Source: Myxococcus xanthus
GTDB lineage: Bacteria > Myxococcota > Myxococcia > Myxococcales > Myxococcaceae
Direction of reading: 5' to 3'
DNA: 64,000 nucleotides
Assembly (NCBI RefSeq): GCF_006402735.1
Contig: NZ_CP017174.1
Span: 7,234,001-7,298,000, forward strand
Position numbers and translations under genes: made by a program. Positions within the stretch are counted from its first letter, which is position 1; every line of letters starts with the position of its first letter. The notes beneath the pieces are model-generated. The model saw only the letters and a list, made by a program, of their open reading frames with translations, was not told where the DNA came from and ran no database searches. Shown in pieces: positions 17,540-28,945 of this stretch.

Positions 17540-18379
17540 GTGTCTTTCACGTCCCGGTTGGAAGGTCTGCTCCAGAACGTGGGGTTGGGCGGTATCGTGG
17601 GTGAGGTGCGCGCGCGCCTCGGGCTCAAAGAGCCTCGAGACGCATCCGTGCCCCGGGCCTCGGACTTCCCTTCACCGCCTCCCCGTGGCGCCACGCAGCA
17701 GACCGTGGTCGAGCGCACGCCGCGTCCCAGGCAAGTCGTCTCCCAGCCGTCCGACGCGCCGCCGCCGGAGCCGACCGTGGCAGAGCGCACTCCGCTACGT
17801 AGTGCGGTAACCACCGACGCTGTCGCACCTTCGGCTGCCCAGTCCGCTACGCCTGACCCATCCCGAAAGGTGACGGCGAAGGCGCCTCGCACCGGGGCGA
17901 AAAAGAAGAAGCCCGCAGCACGGCAGGCTCAGAGCAGCACGGGAACCAAGTCGGAGAAGCGGACGGCCCGCCCGACTACGAAGGTCAAGAAGCGAGCGCG
18001 CCCCGCGAAGGAGGCCGCTTCGCGCGCGACCGGGAATGGCAGCACGGCTGTGGACCAGTTGCTGTCCGCGCTGCGCAGCCATCCGCGGCAGCAGGATCTC
18101 ATCTCGGCAGGCAAGCAGAAGGACCAGCTCGTGCGGTCGCTCATCCCCCTCTATCTCGCACGCTCGCTCAACGCGGAGCTGGAGGTGACGTCTGGAACAA
18201 CGTCGCGATTCTGGGGGGAGCTCGGTGTCACCTACGCCGCGCCGAACGCGGCCAAGGCGCTCCGCCTGCACGGTGGTTACGCACAGGACACCCAGAAGGG
18301 CAAAGCCATCACGGCTCGGGGCGTCCAGTACGTGGAAGAAATGCTGAGTCGTTTCGGGAACGCCTCCTCGGGTACTTGA
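17540..18379 (+). CDS. Lys-rich protein of unknown function
   Basis: 279 residues from a GTG with a strong AGGAGG 10 bp upstream; that decides the start against the longer frame from 17240. The N-terminus (SFTSRLEGLLQNVGLGG) is amphipathic. Residues 35-170 are disordered, with a TVVERTP/TVAERTP repeat and then Lys/Arg/Pro-rich stretches (GAKKKKPAARQ, KVKKRARPAKE) that resemble nucleic-acid-binding tails. The C-terminal 100 residues (VDQLLSALRSHPRQQDLISA onward) look like a folded helical domain. I do not recognise the family; DNA or RNA association is only a guess from charge. It stands alone, with a sparse region to its right. Confidence 0.78.
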   Translation: MSFTSRLEGLLQNVGLGGIVGEVRARLGLKEPRDASVPRASDFPSPPPRGATQQTVVERTPRPRQVVSQPSDAPPPEPTVAERTPLRSAVTTDAVAPSAAQSATPDPSRKVTAKAPRTGAKKKKPAARQAQSSTGTKSEKRTARPTTKVKKRARPAKEAASRATGNGSTAVDQLLSALRSHPRQQDLISAGKQKDQLVRSLIPLYLARSLNAELEVTSGTTSRFWGELGVTYAAPNAAKALRLHGGYAQDTQKGKAITARGVQYVEEMLSRFGNASSGT

Positions 18380-18391
18380 ACGACGAGCAGC

Positions 18392-18443
18392 CGCGATGGG
18401 CCATAGGGCGCGGGGCGCCCCGTCCTCGCCTCACCCCATCGCG
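18392..18443. terminator. Large inverted repeat at a convergent junction
   Basis: A perfect 9-bp repeat CGCGATGGG/CCCATCGCG encloses 34 nt that contain the self-complementary GGGGCGCCCC. It lies between the stop at 18379 and the stop of the minus-strand gene at 18469. It fits the hairpins at other convergent ends and supports the small gene on the far side. Confidence 0.45.
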
Positions 18444-18468
18444 AGCAGACACTTCGTTGAGGCCACCA

Positions 18469-18762
18469 TCACTCGGTTTGAACCGTCCCTGGTGTATCGG
18501 CAATCGCCCATGCGCGAGAGTGAACGCCATACTGGACCCAAGCCTGATGCATCGCACCTTCCAGGCACGAGTGCCATGTATCGCCCAAGCATCTGCCAGA
18601 GTCACCCCAGACAAACACCAGGTAGGCTCCGTCCTCTTCTTCGGCAATCTCAAGCGACACCGTCTGCCCGAGTTCCCTATGCAGCGACGACTCATGTGTC
18701 GCCGAATCAGACAATGAGGTCACACGCGAGCACGGAATCTGGGCAACAAACCTCGGTCCCAT
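18469..18762 (-). CDS. Small conserved-looking protein of unknown function
   Basis: 97 residues (MGPRFVAQIPCSRV start). The ATG is chosen over the GTG at 18771 because AAGGTG stands 6 nt upstream. The sequence has a compact alpha/beta look: LHRELGQTVSLEIAEEEDGA, then YLVFVWGDSGRCLGDTWH, then SCLEGAMHQAWVQYGV. Strands are followed by a helix. No signal peptide or membrane segment is seen. Third-position G/C bias is lower than in neighbours, which together with isolation hints at recent acquisition. Function unknown. A convergent-junction hairpin lies just beyond its stop. Confidence 0.6.
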   Translation of the reverse strand: MGPRFVAQIPCSRVTSLSDSATHESSLHRELGQTVSLEIAEEEDGAYLVFVWGDSGRCLGDTWHSCLEGAMHQAWVQYGVHSRAWAIADTPGTVQTE

Positions 18763-19267
18763 CGAAGTCACCTTGCCCTCCGAAAACGTCCTGCCTCACT
18801 CCAGTGGCAGTCCCTGTACTCGACTGACTACACGAGCCCTCCGGGCATTCACGGCGCCTGCATCCCTCACCCGTGGATTCCGTCACGCAGTGAACGAGGG
18901 TAGGCCACGCGAATCGAAGCACCGAGCCGCCAGTACGCCAATGACTCACGATGAGAGGGCTGGGCAAAGCCGAGCGCCATTCGTGGCCCGTGACAGCGGT
19001 ACGGCTTCACCTGCCGCCCAAGCGCATGCCGGACAGGTCGCCCTCCTGGCGGGAATCCTTGGAGCCGAAACGGCGAGGACGATGCTGGCGCCCACGTCTC
19101 ACACCTGATGCGCCGCCAGTATCCCCCTGACTCCCAAAGCCCGCGTCCCGCTGCCCCCCCGCCCGGGCCACCGACCGGGTCAGTCCGGGGTTCCCGGGGT
19201 CGTCCGGCACCTCATGCAACCTCCAAGAACTCCTGCGAAGCCGCCTCTTGTGGCATATACCCACACC
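18763..19267. other. 505-bp stretch with no convincing gene
   Basis: Short open frames on both strands give low-complexity translations with no SD or codon bias. The last 20 bp before alaS contain GCATATAC, a possible -10 element very close to the alaS ATG. No repeat or RNA gene was recognised. Confidence 0.55.
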
Positions 19268-21963
<2,696 letters not shown>

Positions 21964-21964
<1 letters not shown>

Positions 21965-22614
21965 TGAACCACCGGGCCTCCGCTTCCGTGGCGCTCCTGG
22001 CGGCCACCCTCGTTCTGGGTGGCTGCAAGGAGGAGTCCGTGCCTGACTACGCGGGTACGGGTGATGACCGGACGCTTCAGAAGCTCCGCCAGGAAGTGGA
22101 CCGGGTGAACCAGGGGGGCCGCCCCTCCCAGGGCCCCGAGGCCACGCGCGGAGACCCGAACGCGAACCTCGCGGGCCTGGCCGCGGGCATCAACGTCCCC
22201 ACCGAGCGCGAATGGGAGCTTCCCTCCCCCAACGACGCCGTGCGCCTGGAGACCCTGTCCGTGAAGCTCACCGGACTGGAGGCGTCGCACTCGGCGAAGG
22301 GCTCGGGGAAGGTGAGCCTGACCTCCGAGGACCTGTTCTTCCGCGTGCAGCTCTTGACGCAGAACGTGGGCGGCGCGCCGCTCACCCTGGACCTGGACGG
22401 GGCGAAGCTCTTCGGGGCTGAAGGCCAGTCGTACGCCGTGGCCCGGGATGCACAGGTCGTCGGGGGCACCCGCCCCCTTCGGCGCACCTGGGCCCCGGAC
22501 GAGCGCACCGACGTGGTCCTCCTGTTCGAGCTTCCTCCGGAGGCCCTTCGGGATGACGGGCTGCACCTGTTGCTTCAGGGCTCCGGGGGGGATGTGCGGA
22601 TTCCCTTGAAATGA
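21964..22614 (+). CDS. Lipoprotein coupled to alaS
   Basis: 216 residues with a signal peptide ending in the lipobox LVLGGC (Cys21). A flexible Gly/Pro-rich segment (about 25-75) is followed by a beta-rich domain with LETLSVKLTGLEASHS, DLFFRVQLLTQNVG, RTWAPDERTDVVLLFELPPE and VRIPLK. That layout resembles DUF4352-type immunoglobulin-like extracytoplasmic domains, but the match is by eye. The ATG overlaps the alaS stop, and its own stop overlaps the next ATG, so three genes are translationally coupled. Function unknown. Confidence 0.82.
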
Positions 22615-25600
22615 GCGGGACCGCGTCCAAGCTCCTCCCGCTTCGCATCCGCCTCCCGTACACGACGGAGGAGGAGTTCATCGACAAGTACGGCTCGAAC
22701 GTGGCGCGCGGCGGCGTGTTCGTCGCCACGCGCGCCATGAAGCCCGAAGGCACCGGGCTGGCGTTCGAGTTCGTCCTGGCCGATGGGACACGGCTGCTTC
22801 GCGGCGAGGGCGTCGTCGTGAAGGCCCAGGTGGACGCGGTGGGCGGGCGTACCGGCATGACCGTGCGCTTCGTGAAGCTGGACGCAGCAAGCAAGGCGCT
22901 CATTGACCGGGTGGTGGCGAAACGTACCGGAAGCGTGGAGCCACAAGCTCCCGCCCAGGTCACGCTCCCTCCTCCGGTCCCTGCGCCCGCGCCACCTCCG
23001 GGACTCGTTCGCCGCACACCCGGCGCGAAGGCTTCGAATGCGGTGCGTGCCTCGATTCCACCCCACGAGCCCTCGCGGGAGAATGCGCGCGTCGAAGGCA
23101 CGACGGCTGGAGTTCCTGACGCGGTGGCTGCCAACGGAGCCGCTCTCGCGAGCGCGGTGGCGGCTCCGGAACCCACGCCCATTTCCGATACTGCTACGGC
23201 AGATGATGGTGCGCGCGCGGAAGTGCCGGACTCCGGTACGGCTGCTCCGTTCTCCGAGTCCGAGCAAGTGCTGGATGAGCCTGCGTCCAGCACGGACGCG
23301 CATGAGGTGTCCGGTGAGGCGGACACGGGCTCAATCGATGCCTCTGACGCGTTCGGCGGGAGTGCTTTCACTGATTCAGGGGCTCCGAGAACACAAGAGG
23401 CGGACGCGCGTCCGGGACCTGTCGCCTTTGAAGCTGATTCGAGTGACGGGCTCGACTTCGCCATCACCGCGAGCCTCGCGGCGTCCGAGGATGAAGGCGG
23501 CAATGCGAATGCCGTAGCCGAGCGACACGGCCTCGGTGAGCCCGCCCAAACGCCACTCGTCCCGGAGGATTCGTCAACCGACGCCGGCACTGCGCCGACA
23601 GCTACCGCGACTCCGGACCTGACGGCGGAAACCTTCGACGCGCTGACCTTGAGCGAGCCAGTGGAGGCGCCTCGAACGCTGCTTCGTGTCCCGCCCGCTC
23701 TCCACGCATCCCCGCCTGGTCCTGGTGGACCCGCGCCCGCTGAACTCGACGAAGCTGTCGGTGACGAAACTTCCACCCCGGCATTGCCTGCGCCTGACGA
23801 GTCCAAGCCCATACATGGAACGAGTGACGACTCGGCGAGTGATAAGCAGACCGGTGCAACAGCGAGCGATGGACCCGCATCGACAACGGGGCCGGTCGCG
23901 GCAGGAGCCGTTGCCTCGACGAAGCACGATGAACCAGCGCCGCGCCTGCATGCGACCTCCGCTCCGGCGACGGATGCAGATGCAGCGGCCTCCCACGGAG
24001 CATCTGTCTCTCAGGCGAGCACCCCAATCGTCGCGGAAGCTGGCACTTCCGCAACGAGGGAACCCTCCGCGACGATTCCGGCTACGGGCACCGCTCCCGC
24101 CAACGAAGCAGCCACAGAATCCTCCGCGACATCTGCAACCACGAGTGCCGAGCCCACCGCCAAGGGCAGCGATACATCCACGATTCGAGCAGCCGCAGAG
24201 GCATCGACCACAAGCGTCGAGCCCGACACTGACACGGGCAACGAAGCAGGTCCGACACCCTCGGGAACGGTTGCCCCCGCGAGCGAAAAGCGCGATGCCA
24301 AAGCAGGCGACGCATCACCAACTGAAGCGCCAACTGCCACTTCGACCACAAGCGTCGAGCCCACCACCGAGGCAGGCCACGTAGCAGCCCCGGAGGCTTC
24401 CGCGACGGCCGCGCGCCCTCGTGCAAAGCACGCCGCCAAAGCAGGCGACGCATCATCCATCACGAAGCCCTCCGCCGCGACGTCACCACTGAGCGATGCG
24501 CCCGTCGCCGAGGCATGCAACGAGGCAGCTACAGAGCCCGAAGCAGCAGCACCGAACACCGAAGAAAGTGGTTCGGTTGTCGCATCCGAATCCACGACGA
24601 CGACCAACACGGATGACCAAATCGGTAGTGCTCCGCGCGAGGAATCATCTGCGCCGAACACCGAAAAAAGTGGCCTGGGTGTCGCGTCCGAATCCACGAC
24701 GACAACCAGCACGGATGACCCATCCGGCAGTGCTCCCGGCGAGGCACCATCCACACAGGCGGTGGCCGAGCTCCCGAGCGCACCTGACGTCGCCAAGACG
24801 GCGCCCGACGCTCCAGGGGCAAAGTCCGCTGAGCGTTCGCAGGACGCCTCCGCATCAGGTGTCACATCGCCCCAGGTGTCAGTCAGTGCAGCCCCCGCGG
24901 CCGAGTCGAGCCGACCAGAGCCGACACGCGCGACCACCGAGCCGCAAGGGGACACCGCCGCTTCCGAAAGCGCGCCCCCCAGCGCGGCCTCGGATGAAGC
25001 TTCTCTGCCCAACACGGAAGCAGGCTCCGCGCCCACAGTGGCTGCCACTAAAGCAGCCCCAGCCCGTACCGAATCCGAGCCCACGCCCCCCGTCCCTCAG
25101 GACGCGGACGTGCCACGCAACCGCCGCCGTGCCCTGCTCGAAGTCCCCCTTCCCCAGCCGGCCTCGACGCCCGCGCTCCCCGAGGTGGTGCTGGGCATCG
25201 ACCTGGGCACCTCCCATGCGCGCGTCGCCATAGTCCAGGACGGGACACCCAAGCTCATTCCCCTCCCCGGCACCAACACCACGGACCTCCCCGCGCTCAT
25301 CGCGGTGAATGGCACCGGAGACCTCGTCGTCGGCGCCGCGGCCCAGACAGAAGGCCAACGCGCTCCCCGCCGTGCCATCTCCGGCCTCAAGCGGCTGCTG
25401 GGCCTGAAGCCGCGTTCTCCACAGCTCCGCTGGCTCGCCCCGCTGCTCCCCTTCCCCGTCACCACGGACACGAATGGGGACTCCGCCGTGGAGGTCCGTG
25501 GCCGCGTCATCTCGCCCACCCTCTTCACGGCCATGCTGCTTCGCGAGCTGAAGCATGCCGCCGCGACGCACCTGGGCCGCAAGGCGACCCGCGCCGTCAT

Positions 25601-26750
25601 CTGTGCCCCCACGCACTTCACCGACCGCCAGTGCGCGGCCCTTCGCGAAGCCGCCACGCTCGCGGGGCTCGATGCCCAGCGCATCCTCATCGCCCCCGCG
25701 GCGGCGGCGCTCGCGTATGCGCATGGCCGAGGGCTCGCGCGAAAGCGGGTGCTCGTCGTGGACCTGGGCGGCGGCGGTCTCCAAGTCTGCGTGGTGCAAG
25801 TCACAGGTGACGACCTCGAGGTCATCACCACCGGGGGCGACGCCACCCTCGGCGGCATGGACTTCGATGCACGCATCGCCGAGGCCATCGCCAGCGACCT
25901 ATCCGAACAAGGCGTGCCCAAGCCGGACCATCCCCTCGACTGGGCCCCCCTGCGCACCGCCGCCGAGTCCACGAAAGTGGCCCTCTCCAGCCGGGAGCAG
26001 GTGGACGTCACCCTTCCCTCGGGCACCGTGCCCCCCATCAACCGGGAGCGCGTGGAAGCCCTCACCGCCGACCTCGCCCAGCGCGTCACCACCGTGGTCC
26101 GCGACGTGCTCGAATCCAATGCGCTCTCCCCCCAGGGGCTGGACGCGGTGCTCCTCGTCGGCGGGCAGAGTGCCGCGCCCCTGGTCCGCCGCCGGCTCGA
26201 AGAGAGCCTGGGCGTGAGCGTGCGTGACGACGTGGACGCGCGAGGCAGCGTGGCCCTGGGCGCCGCGCTGCTCGGACAGGGACTCCTCCTCGCCAAGGCC
26301 GGCAAGCCTGCGGCCACTGTCTCCGAGGTGCTCTCCTCACCGCTCGCGGTTGCCGAGCGCGGTGGCACCCTGCGCCGCGTCCTCGAACGGAACACCCGCC
26401 TGCCCGCCACCAAGACGCTGGTGCTTCCCACTGTACCGGGTCCACTCGAGCTGGCCCTCTTCCAGGGAGCCGCCACACAGGCATCCGACGCCGAGTACCT
26501 CGGCCGGCTCACCCTCAACGTGGAGCGCGCGGGTGAGGTGGAACTGCACCTCGCGCTCTCCGTTGATGGGGCCCTTTCGCTCGAAGCCACCCTGCCCGGC
26601 GTGAAGCGGCACGCGGTGTCACTGGCCACGGAGCACCTGGACGACGCGGCCTTCGATGCGCTCATCGCCCGTTCGCCGCTCATCCCCGAGCCGGAGCGGC
26701 GCCCGGGTGGCGTGCTGTCCGGTCTGAAGAAGCTCTTCGGCCGCCGCTGA
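22611..26750 (+). CDS. PilZ-like domain, long disordered linker and Hsp70 ATPase
   Basis: 1379 residues. Residues 1-105 (LPLRIRLPYTTEEEFIDKYG, NVARGGVFVAT) fit the Myxococcus PilZ-like paralogue family TIGR02266. Residues 105-855 are an Ala/Thr/Ser/Pro/Glu-rich disordered linker with internal repeats. From about 859 an Hsp70 nucleotide-binding domain is complete: VLGIDLGTSHARVAIV (phosphate 1), VLVVDLGGGGLQVCVVQV (phosphate 2) and AVLLVGGQSAAPLVRRRL (adenosine). A short region resembling the start of the substrate-binding sheet follows (to about 1350), then GGVLSGLKKLFGRR. The helical lid is missing. The PilZ-like domain lacks an obvious RxxxR c-di-GMP motif. It may be a regulatory Hsp70 rather than a general chaperone. 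It overlaps the lipoprotein stop by ATGA. Confidence 0.88.
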   Translation: MSGTASKLLPLRIRLPYTTEEEFIDKYGSNVARGGVFVATRAMKPEGTGLAFEFVLADGTRLLRGEGVVVKAQVDAVGGRTGMTVRFVKLDAASKALIDRVVAKRTGSVEPQAPAQVTLPPPVPAPAPPPGLVRRTPGAKASNAVRASIPPHEPSRENARVEGTTAGVPDAVAANGAALASAVAAPEPTPISDTATADDGARAEVPDSGTAAPFSESEQVLDEPASSTDAHEVSGEADTGSIDASDAFGGSAFTDSGAPRTQEADARPGPVAFEADSSDGLDFAITASLAASEDEGGNANAVAERHGLGEPAQTPLVPEDSSTDAGTAPTATATPDLTAETFDALTLSEPVEAPRTLLRVPPALHASPPGPGGPAPAELDEAVGDETSTPALPAPDESKPIHGTSDDSASDKQTGATASDGPASTTGPVAAGAVASTKHDEPAPRLHATSAPATDADAAASHGASVSQASTPIVAEAGTSATREPSATIPATGTAPANEAATESSATSATTSAEPTAKGSDTSTIRAAAEASTTSVEPDTDTGNEAGPTPSGTVAPASEKRDAKAGDASPTEAPTATSTTSVEPTTEAGHVAAPEASATAARPRAKHAAKAGDASSITKPSAATSPLSDAPVAEACNEAATEPEAAAPNTEESGSVVASESTTTTNTDDQIGSAPREESSAPNTEKSGLGVASESTTTTSTDDPSGSAPGEAPSTQAVAELPSAPDVAKTAPDAPGAKSAERSQDASASGVTSPQVSVSAAPAAESSRPEPTRATTEPQGDTAASESAPPSAASDEASLPNTEAGSAPTVAATKAAPARTESEPTPPVPQDADVPRNRRRALLEVPLPQPASTPALPEVVLGIDLGTSHARVAIVQDGTPKLIPLPGTNTTDLPALIAVNGTGDLVVGAAAQTEGQRAPRRAISGLKRLLGLKPRSPQLRWLAPLLPFPVTTDTNGDSAVEVRGRVISPTLFTAMLLRELKHAAATHLGRKATRAVICAPTHFTDRQCAALREAATLAGLDAQRILIAPAAAALAYAHGRGLARKRVLVVDLGGGGLQVCVVQVTGDDLEVITTGGDATLGGMDFDARIAEAIASDLSEQGVPKPDHPLDWAPLRTAAESTKVALSSREQVDVTLPSGTVPPINRERVEALTADLAQRVTTVVRDVLESNALSPQGLDAVLLVGGQSAAPLVRRRLEESLGVSVRDDVDARGSVALGAALLGQGLLLAKAGKPAATVSEVLSSPLAVAERGGTLRRVLERNTRLPATKTLVLPTVPGPLELALFQGAATQASDAEYLGRLTLNVERAGEVELHLALSVDGALSLEATLPGVKRHAVSLATEHLDDAAFDALIARSPLIPEPERRPGGVLSGLKKLFGRR
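24549..24752 (+). repeat. Two tandem 102-bp repeats in the Hsp70-fusion linker
   Basis: Two direct copies of a 34-codon unit (APNTEESGSVVASESTTTT and APNTEKSGLGVASESTTTT, each continuing to a TDD and GSAP segment) lie exactly 102 bp apart. They are still highly similar at the DNA level, so the duplication is recent. An older, weaker repeat (STTSVEP to AKAGDAS) precedes them at about 24200-24450. Confidence 0.85.
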
Positions 26751-26910
26751 GCCCCTCCCCGCCCGTCCGCGCACAAGACACGGCGTCCTTCGCCCCGTGG
26801 GCCGATGTGCCGGCGGCCATCCAGGCCACCGTGCGTCCCTGCGGCTCTCTCTGTAACCGTGGCGACAGATGGCCAGCTTTCCGGTGACTGATTTCCCGGG
26901 GAGGAATGCG

Positions 26911-27537
26911 ATGCGACGTTCGATTGTGGGTGGAGCCGCCACGGCGGCGCTGGGCCTGGCGGGACCGGCCTTCGCCATCGAGGCACAGCAGGTGGGCGAG
27001 CGACTTCGCGTCGAGGAGCGGCCGCTGGTGGGCATCGACGTCCGGCTGGGCCTCGGCAACTTCACCGGAGACCTCGGCAGCAACACCAAGGTGGGCCCGC
27101 TGCTGGGCATCAACGCCAGCGCCTATCCCTGGCAGTACGGCGGCGTCGAGGTCGGCTACGAAGGCCAGCGCTTCCCCATCGACGACTCGCGCCTGCGCGA
27201 CAACGGCGATGGCGAGGGCGTCTGGCGCCACAACGCCACCCTGCTCGCCAAGGCGGGACCGCTCATCGACGAGAAGTGGCGCCCCTTCGTCGGCGCGGGC
27301 GTCGGCCTGAGCTACCTCAACCCCTCGGACGGCGCGGACCGCTTCTACAACAATGACTGGCAGACGGAGCTCCCGCTGGCCGCGGGCCTGGACTACCGCT
27401 TCGGCAACCTGGTGGCCGGCGCGCGCGCCACGTACCGCTTCGTCGGCGGGGAGGGCCTCCTCCGAAACCCCGTCACCAACGCCGACGAGAAAGGCAGTCT
27501 CTTCAACGGCAACGTGATGATTGGCGGGCAGTTCTAG
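26911..27537 (+). CDS. Outer-membrane beta-barrel protein
   Basis: 208 residues. The ATG at 26911 has GGGGAGG ahead and starts a Sec signal peptide (MRRSIVGGAATAALGLAGPAFA). The mature part alternates hydrophobic strands with turns (PLVGIDVRLGLGNFTGDLG, GGVEVGYEGQRF, PFVGAGVGLSYLNP, LAAGLDYRFGNLVAGARATY) and ends in Phe, the C-terminal sorting signature of outer-membrane barrels. About eight strands fit an OmpA/OmpX-sized barrel. Function unknown. Convergent with gshA. Confidence 0.86.
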   Translation: MRRSIVGGAATAALGLAGPAFAIEAQQVGERLRVEERPLVGIDVRLGLGNFTGDLGSNTKVGPLLGINASAYPWQYGGVEVGYEGQRFPIDDSRLRDNGDGEGVWRHNATLLAKAGPLIDEKWRPFVGAGVGLSYLNPSDGADRFYNNDWQTELPLAAGLDYRFGNLVAGARATYRFVGGEGLLRNPVTNADEKGSLFNGNVMIGGQF

Positions 27538-27543
27538 CCCGCC
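27523..27543. terminator. Bidirectional hairpin overlapping a stop codon
   Basis: A perfect 7-bp inverted repeat GGCGGGC/GCCCGCC with a 7-nt loop spans the barrel gene's TAG and lies 6 bp from the gshA stop. It folds on both strands. Confidence 0.55.
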
Positions 27544-27549
27544 CCCACG

Positions 27550-28887
27550 TCACAGGCCGAAGCCGTCCAGCAGCGCCTCGGGGCGGGGATTCTTCTCCCA
27601 CGCCTCGAGCACCGCCACCGCGGGCGAGCGCCCCGACGCGGCCACCGCGTCCAGCGCGTCCAACAGGGGCGCATCCTGCGCATCCAGCCGCATCAGGCCC
27701 CGACGGGAGATGGCCAGCATCTCCGCCGCCAGGCGGTGCAGTTCCTGCGAACCCAGCCGACCGCCGAGCCCCTCGCGCCGCGCCGTGTCATGGAAGGCCA
27801 GGTGCTCGGCGTAGGTCAGCTTCGGCAACAGGCGCTCGGCCTCATCCAGCGCGGTGGCATCGTACAGGATGCCGCGCCAGAGGGCGGCGAGCGCTCCCGT
27901 CATCGCGGGGTTCACACAGTCCGCGCCGCGCACCTCGATCACCGTCTTCAGCCGCACCTCGGGGAAGAGCGTGGACAGGTGGTCGGTCCAGTCGTTCAGG
28001 TCGGGCGGTTTGCCCTCGAAGCCCTCCTTCATCAACTGCCGGAAGGTCAGCTTCGGGTACAGGTACTCGTTGTTGCGCCGCAGGAAGAGCAGCGGCGCGT
28101 CCAGCGCCCACTCCACATAGGCGCGATACGAGAACGAGCCGTCGAAGAACGCGGGCAGGTAACCACATCGCGTGGGGTCCACCTCGTCCCAAACGCGGTT
28201 GCGGAAAGACAGGTAACCCGACGGTTTGCCCTCCACGATGGGGCTGTTGGCGTACAACGCATTCATCAGCGGGGCGAGCCGCGCCACCACCACCGTCTTG
28301 CGGACACAGTCCGCCTCGTCCGCCCAGTCCAGGGACACCTGGCCGGTGGACGTCATCAACATCATGTTCAGCGCCAGCCGGCCGCGCTCCGGCAGCGTGC
28401 GACGCATGATGAGGTAGCGCGTCTTCGGCATCCACGGCATCTGCTCCGTCGTGCCAAACGGGCGGTAGCCCAGGAAGACGAGCCGCAAACCCAGCTCCTT
28501 TGCGGCGGCGGACACCTCCGACAGGTGCGTCAGGTTCTCCGCATGCGCCTCGCGCGCGGTGACGAAGGGGCTTCCGGACAGCTCCACCTGGCCGCCGGGC
28601 TCCAGGGAGATGGTGGCTCCGCCGCGCTGCAGCGCGATGACAGGCGACTCCGGTGTCTCCCGGAACGGCGTGTAGCCCGCCGAGGCCACCCGGTTCAGCA
28701 GCGCGCCGACGCCCCGCTCACCGTCATAGGTCGGAGGCTCCGCGGCGCCCACCGGGTAGAGGAACTTCTCATGCTCGAGCCCCAGACGGTGCGCACCGCG
28801 GGGCTTCTCGGCGGCTCGGAATCCAGCCAACAGCATGTCGACGGAGGAGATGGGCTCTGAGGCCGCGCGCTTGAGGTCGAGTGACAT
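27550..28887 (-). CDS. gshA: Glutamate-cysteine ligase (plant/proteobacterial class)
   Basis: 445 residues of the GCS2 family class found in plants and many proteobacteria. Recognisable pieces are HRLGLEHEKFLYPVG near the N-terminus, ISLEPGGQVELSGSP (Mg/Glu binding), FLGYRPFGTTEQMPWMPKTR and LFPEVRLKTVIEVRGAD. It makes gamma-glutamylcysteine, the first step to glutathione. No gshB is adjacent. The ATG is next to the divergent EI24-type gene (58 bp between starts). Confidence 0.92.
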   Translation of the reverse strand: MSLDLKRAASEPISSVDMLLAGFRAAEKPRGAHRLGLEHEKFLYPVGAAEPPTYDGERGVGALLNRVASAGYTPFRETPESPVIALQRGGATISLEPGGQVELSGSPFVTAREAHAENLTHLSEVSAAAKELGLRLVFLGYRPFGTTEQMPWMPKTRYLIMRRTLPERGRLALNMMLMTSTGQVSLDWADEADCVRKTVVVARLAPLMNALYANSPIVEGKPSGYLSFRNRVWDEVDPTRCGYLPAFFDGSFSYRAYVEWALDAPLLFLRRNNEYLYPKLTFRQLMKEGFEGKPPDLNDWTDHLSTLFPEVRLKTVIEVRGADCVNPAMTGALAALWRGILYDATALDEAERLLPKLTYAEHLAFHDTARREGLGGRLGSQELHRLAAEMLAISRRGLMRLDAQDAPLLDALDAVAASGRSPAVAVLEAWEKNPRPEALLDGFGL

Positions 28888-28945
28888 GGGCGCGCCCTAT
28901 ATAACCTAGACCTTTCGACCCGCCCGGATTTGCGCACTGGCCTTT

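Noticed and set aside
22382-23812. Minus-strand frame of 476 codons opposite the Hsp70-fusion gene
   Set aside because: Ser/Ala-rich mirror of the disordered linker; no signature of a real protein.
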